Below are positions 20,705-23,437 of a stretch of 23,437 nt of DNA, in pieces; the first letter of the stretch is position 1; every line of letters starts with the position of its first letter. Location: IMG/VR virus record IMGVR_UViG_3300025128_000347, positions 1 to 23,437 of that record, one strand, 5' to 3'. Position numbers and translations under genes: made by a program. This DNA is from a virus. A model generated the notes under the pieces. The model searched no databases. It had not been told where the DNA came from and saw only the letters and a list, made by a program, of their open reading frames with translations.

Positions 20705-20759
20705 TTTAGTCCCCTGGGGTAGGCAAAGCAAGTGATTTACAGGCTTTTCCTCCAAAAAG

Positions 20760-20790
20760 TTGACACGTCATATCCGCCGCCAACTAGCTT
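20760..20790 (+). promoter_or_regulatory. candidate promoter of the portal operon
   Basis: A perfect TTGACA -35 box (20760-20765) is followed 17-19 nt later by ACTAGC/TAGCTT as a weak -10. It lies about 60 nt upstream of the portal ATG chosen here, in the only gap before the structural genes. Confidence 0.4.
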
Positions 20791-20847
20791 TGCGGCGTGC
20801 AAACTCTATATGAAGAAGTCGGGGAGCAGGTCGCGTCCGAGGAGCTT

Positions 20848-22827
20848 ATGGATGAAGGCGAGCTCCAATCACTCGTTCGGCGTGAAGCCGAGGACGCGGC
20901 GAGCTTTATCGAGCAGGACTTAGGTCCACGCCGAGCTCGTGCTGTTAAGCTGTACCGCGGTGATCCGCTAGGTAACGAGGAGACCGGAAGGTCTCAGATC
21001 GTGTCTCGAGATGTCGCGGATGCGGTCAACTCGATCATCCCTTCACTGATGAAGGTGTTCTTCGGCGCCGAGCGTGCCGTGGAGTTTGTGCCGCATGGTC
21101 CTGAGGATGTCCAGCAAGCGGACCAAGCCACGTCATATATCAATTGGTTGCTCCTCGAGCAGAACAAAGGCTTCGAGGTCTTCCACACCGTATTCAAGGA
21201 TAGCCTCACGACAGGGATCGGCCTGGTAAAATACTGGCGCGATGAATCCATCGAGGTGAGCTATCACGAGTTTACCGAGCTCGACGACGCGGGGCTCGCC
21301 CTTGTGTTACAAGAGCCGGGCACCGAGATCACGAATATCTCGAGTCAAATGCTGGGGCCGCCTGACCCTCAGGGTATGGGTCTCTCCCCCTCTCCGCAGG
21401 TCCATGATGTGCAGATTAAGCGCACCAGGCGGTCCCCACGCATTCGAGTCGCGGCAGTTCCACCGGAAGAATTCCTTATCGATAGAACCGCCTCGTGTCT
21501 CGAGAGCGCTCGCTACGTAGGGCACCGGCAGCTCATGTCGGTCGCCGACCTGGTGGCCCTCGGGTACAACCGCGAGATGGTTGAAAATCACGTTACAAAC
21601 CAGGACACGTTCCACTCGTCCGAAGAAGCCTACGTTCGGTATCGCAACCAGGGGGGCGCCTGGAGCGACGACTCGATGAACAAAGAGGAGCAGTCGGTTC
21701 TCTACTGCGAGAATTGGGTTCGGGTGGATTGGGATGGTGACGGGCTGGCAGAGTTGCGCCGCGTCTGCACAATCGGAGACTCTTACGAGATTGTGGCGAA
21801 TGAGCCCACTTCCGAAAAACCTTTCGCGGCATTCTGCCCGGACCCAGAGCCGCATTTGTTCTTCGGCCAGGGGATCGGAGATATGGTCTCCGACCTCCAG
21901 CGCATTAACTCGAACATCAAGCGCTCGATCTTAGACTCGCTTGCTCAGTCGATTTACCCCCGGACGGCGGTGGTAGAGGGCCGGGTCAATCTTTCCGATG
22001 TTCTCAATAACGAGACCGGGGCCGTGATTCGTCAGGATGCTCCTGGCATGGTGACCCCATTCGCGATGCCCTTTGTGGGACGTGAAGCGCTCTCGGTCCT
22101 CGAGGTCATGGAGCAGGAGAAAGATCGCCGGGTCGGAGCTCACAATCTCGCGATGTCCGGCGACGAGCTCCAATCGACCACCAGGGCCGCGGTCCAAGCT
22201 CAGGTCCAGGCAGCTACGCAACGTCTCGAGCTCATCTCCAGGTTGTACGCCGAGAGCGGATTCACGCGCCTGTTTAAGGGGCTGCTCCGCTTGGTCGTCA
22301 GGAACGCGGACAAGAAAGAGATCGCTCGCTTAAATAACGAGTTTGTTCAGATCGATCCCTCGAGTTGGAACTCATCGATGGATTGCAGCGTTAACGTGGG
22401 GCTGGGTAACGGCCTAGCGGACGAGAGGGTGGCGGTCATGCGTGAGGTTCTCGCTTCCCAGCGCGAGATCCTGACCACGATGGGTCCGAACAACCCGCTC
22501 GTTGGGCTCGGCCAACTCAGACATACGCTCGGGAAGCTGCTCGAGAACGCTGGGGTGAAGGACACCTCGAGTTTCTTCAATCCGCTTCCCTTGGACTTCA
22601 AGCAGCCACCACCGCCGCCGCCTGAACCGGACGCGGCTCAGATGCTCGCGCAGATCGAGGGTCAGAAGATTCAAGCCGATATGATGGTCGATACGGCCAA
22701 GCTCGAGCTCGAGAGAGATAAGTTCCTGGCGGACATCCACATCAAGGCAGCCGAGCTCGGGGTCAAGTTGGACATGGCCCAGCTCAAGGCATCGATCGAA
22801 CAAAACAAGCTGATGTCCAATGGCTAA
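20848..22827 (+). CDS. portal protein (P22-like)
   Basis: This is a 659-residue protein. I chose ATG 20848 because GAGGA precedes it and the product then begins MDEGELQSLVRREAEDA, as in related portals; GTG 20797 would add 17 residues. Hallmarks are GRSQIVSRDVADAVNSIIPSLMKVFFG and INWLLLEQNKGFEVFHTVFKDSLTTGIGLVKYWRDE, then the clip/wing region, and SIYPRTAVVEGRVNLSDVLNN. The end has a polyproline stretch (QPPPPPPEPDAAQ) and a long charged coiled coil that may form the barrel inside the capsid. Twelve copies would form the DNA channel where the terminase docks. Confidence 0.9.
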   Translation: MDEGELQSLVRREAEDAASFIEQDLGPRRARAVKLYRGDPLGNEETGRSQIVSRDVADAVNSIIPSLMKVFFGAERAVEFVPHGPEDVQQADQATSYINWLLLEQNKGFEVFHTVFKDSLTTGIGLVKYWRDESIEVSYHEFTELDDAGLALVLQEPGTEITNISSQMLGPPDPQGMGLSPSPQVHDVQIKRTRRSPRIRVAAVPPEEFLIDRTASCLESARYVGHRQLMSVADLVALGYNREMVENHVTNQDTFHSSEEAYVRYRNQGGAWSDDSMNKEEQSVLYCENWVRVDWDGDGLAELRRVCTIGDSYEIVANEPTSEKPFAAFCPDPEPHLFFGQGIGDMVSDLQRINSNIKRSILDSLAQSIYPRTAVVEGRVNLSDVLNNETGAVIRQDAPGMVTPFAMPFVGREALSVLEVMEQEKDRRVGAHNLAMSGDELQSTTRAAVQAQVQAATQRLELISRLYAESGFTRLFKGLLRLVVRNADKKEIARLNNEFVQIDPSSWNSSMDCSVNVGLGNGLADERVAVMREVLASQREILTTMGPNNPLVGLGQLRHTLGKLLENAGVKDTSSFFNPLPLDFKQPPPPPPEPDAAQMLAQIEGQKIQADMMVDTAKLELERDKFLADIHIKAAELGVKLDMAQLKASIEQNKLMSNG

Positions 22828-23044
22828 TCTTGCGGCAGAAGCGAAACGTGTCCTCGAGTCGGATCTCTGGCTCGAGGTAATGCAGGTTGCTCGTCAGCGT
22901 CTGAAGGATTTATGGGCGCTGGAGGGCAGCTCCCAGGAGCGCGAGCTCTTGTGGCATAGATACCAAAGCCTGGGGGAGGCCGAGGTCGAGATGAAACGCT
23001 TGCGTGATAGCGGAATCATGGAAGCACATAACCGAGGCGATTGA
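22820..23044 (+). CDS. small coiled-coil protein after the portal
   Basis: This is a 74-residue protein; ATG overlaps the portal's last codons. It is helical and charged throughout (LWLEVMQVARQRLKDLWALEGSSQERELLWHRYQSLGEAEVEMKRL). Small proteins at this spot between portal and scaffold are common in this phage group, but have no established role that I can name. The stop overlaps the scaffold start (TGATG). Confidence 0.65.
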   Translation: MANLAAEAKRVLESDLWLEVMQVARQRLKDLWALEGSSQERELLWHRYQSLGEAEVEMKRLRDSGIMEAHNRGD

Positions 23045-23437
23045 TGAGCACCACCCAAGAAGGGCGTGCCCCCAGCGTTGAAGAGCGGCTCGCCGCCATG
23101 CTGACTCCTGCTACCGAAGACGCGCAGGAGGTTGAGGCACCTTCCGAGGATCTAGTTGAAGATTACGAGGAACAGCAAGAAGCGGACTCATACGAGTCCG
23201 AGCACGAAGACGAATTCCTCGAGGACGAGGAGGGCGAACCCGCATCGCAAACTGATACCCCTGACTTTGCGCCTATTGCAATTGTTGCAGATGGCGTCGA
23301 GTACATGGTCCAGGACCGCGATGAGGCAATTCGGCTTCTTCAGCTCGGGAAGACGTTTACGCAGCGGAACCAGGCATTACTCCAGCAGCGCAACGAGCTC
23401 GAGCCTCTCAAGGCCGAGCTCACGCAGCAGCGCGAGG
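23044..23437 (+). CDS. probable scaffolding protein (partial, runs off the window)
   Basis: The ATG at 23044 opens a frame that continues to the window end (131 complete codons). The N-terminal 75 residues are very acidic (EDLVEDYEEQQEADSYESEHEDEF). A short β segment follows (IAIVADGVEYMVQDRDEAIRLL), then a coiled-coil region (QRNQALLQQRNELEPLKAELTQQR). An acidic start followed by a coiled coil, placed after the portal, matches phage capsid scaffolds, which shape the procapsid and then leave it. The major capsid gene is expected next. Confidence 0.72.
   Translation, partial: MSTTQEGRAPSVEERLAAMLTPATEDAQEVEAPSEDLVEDYEEQQEADSYESEHEDEFLEDEEGEPASQTDTPDFAPIAIVADGVEYMVQDRDEAIRLLQLGKTFTQRNQALLQQRNELEPLKAELTQQRE

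Noticed and set aside
1-23437. CRISPR array or insertion sequence
   Set aside because: No regularly spaced identical repeats with spacers and no transposase or terminal inverted repeats were seen; the repeated words are short palindromes without regular spacing.

Overview
The window is a stretch of a temperate, tailed double-stranded DNA phage of roughly 58-60% GC (estimated by eye). It has podovirus-like features: a P22-type portal followed by a small coiled-coil protein and an acidic scaffold. Genes are tightly packed, often with ATGA, TAATG or GTGA stop/start overlaps. I cannot name the host. The only clue is a 39-nt piece of a bacterial tRNA-Leu(UAA) gene just downstream of the integrase.

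Layout. 1-737: lysis cassette (membrane coiled-coil protein, holin-like protein, M15-type peptidase endolysin). 737-3325: a very large uncharacterised phage protein. 3467-5991: membrane-anchored protein, two small zinc-ribbon proteins, a calcineurin-like phosphoesterase, a winged-helix protein and another membrane coiled-coil protein. 5988-7032 (minus strand): immunity operon with an XRE-type repressor and an unknown partner. 7188-10718 (plus strand): early operon with small proteins, a probable ssDNA-binding protein, a zinc-binding/HTH protein, a RusA-like resolvase and a tyrosine integrase. 10720-11061: probable attP, a tRNA-Leu 5' half flanked by repeats of TTGTGACA. 11076-13435: replication module (HTH initiator/loader and a primase-polymerase/helicase fusion). 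13429-17703: small terminase, then a block of small DNA-binding and zinc proteins, a C5 cytosine methyltransferase with a second gene inside it in the +1 frame, a partly non-coding stretch with hairpins and a tRNA 3' end, and a glycosyltransferase. 17703-19112: large terminase. 19231-20661 (minus strand): a self-contained cassette with a second C5 methyltransferase and its own terminator. 20848-23437: portal, small protein and the start of the scaffold gene, cut by the window edge.

How it works together. The repressor probably controls the divergent early operon. The integrase acts on attP next to it and would split a host tRNA-Leu gene, with the phage supplying a new 5' half. The replication proteins start and unwind phage DNA. 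The terminases and portal package it into a scaffolded capsid. Two cytosine methyltransferases probably protect or mark the DNA, and the lysis cassette releases progeny.

The most unusual signals are: (1) a roughly tenfold excess of the palindromes CTCGAG and GAGCTC over almost the whole window, with clear gaps; (2) a dual-coded +1 gene inside the first methyltransferase; (3) a 5'-half tRNA attP with arm-like repeats; and (4) the same 8-bp repeat at distant gene starts.
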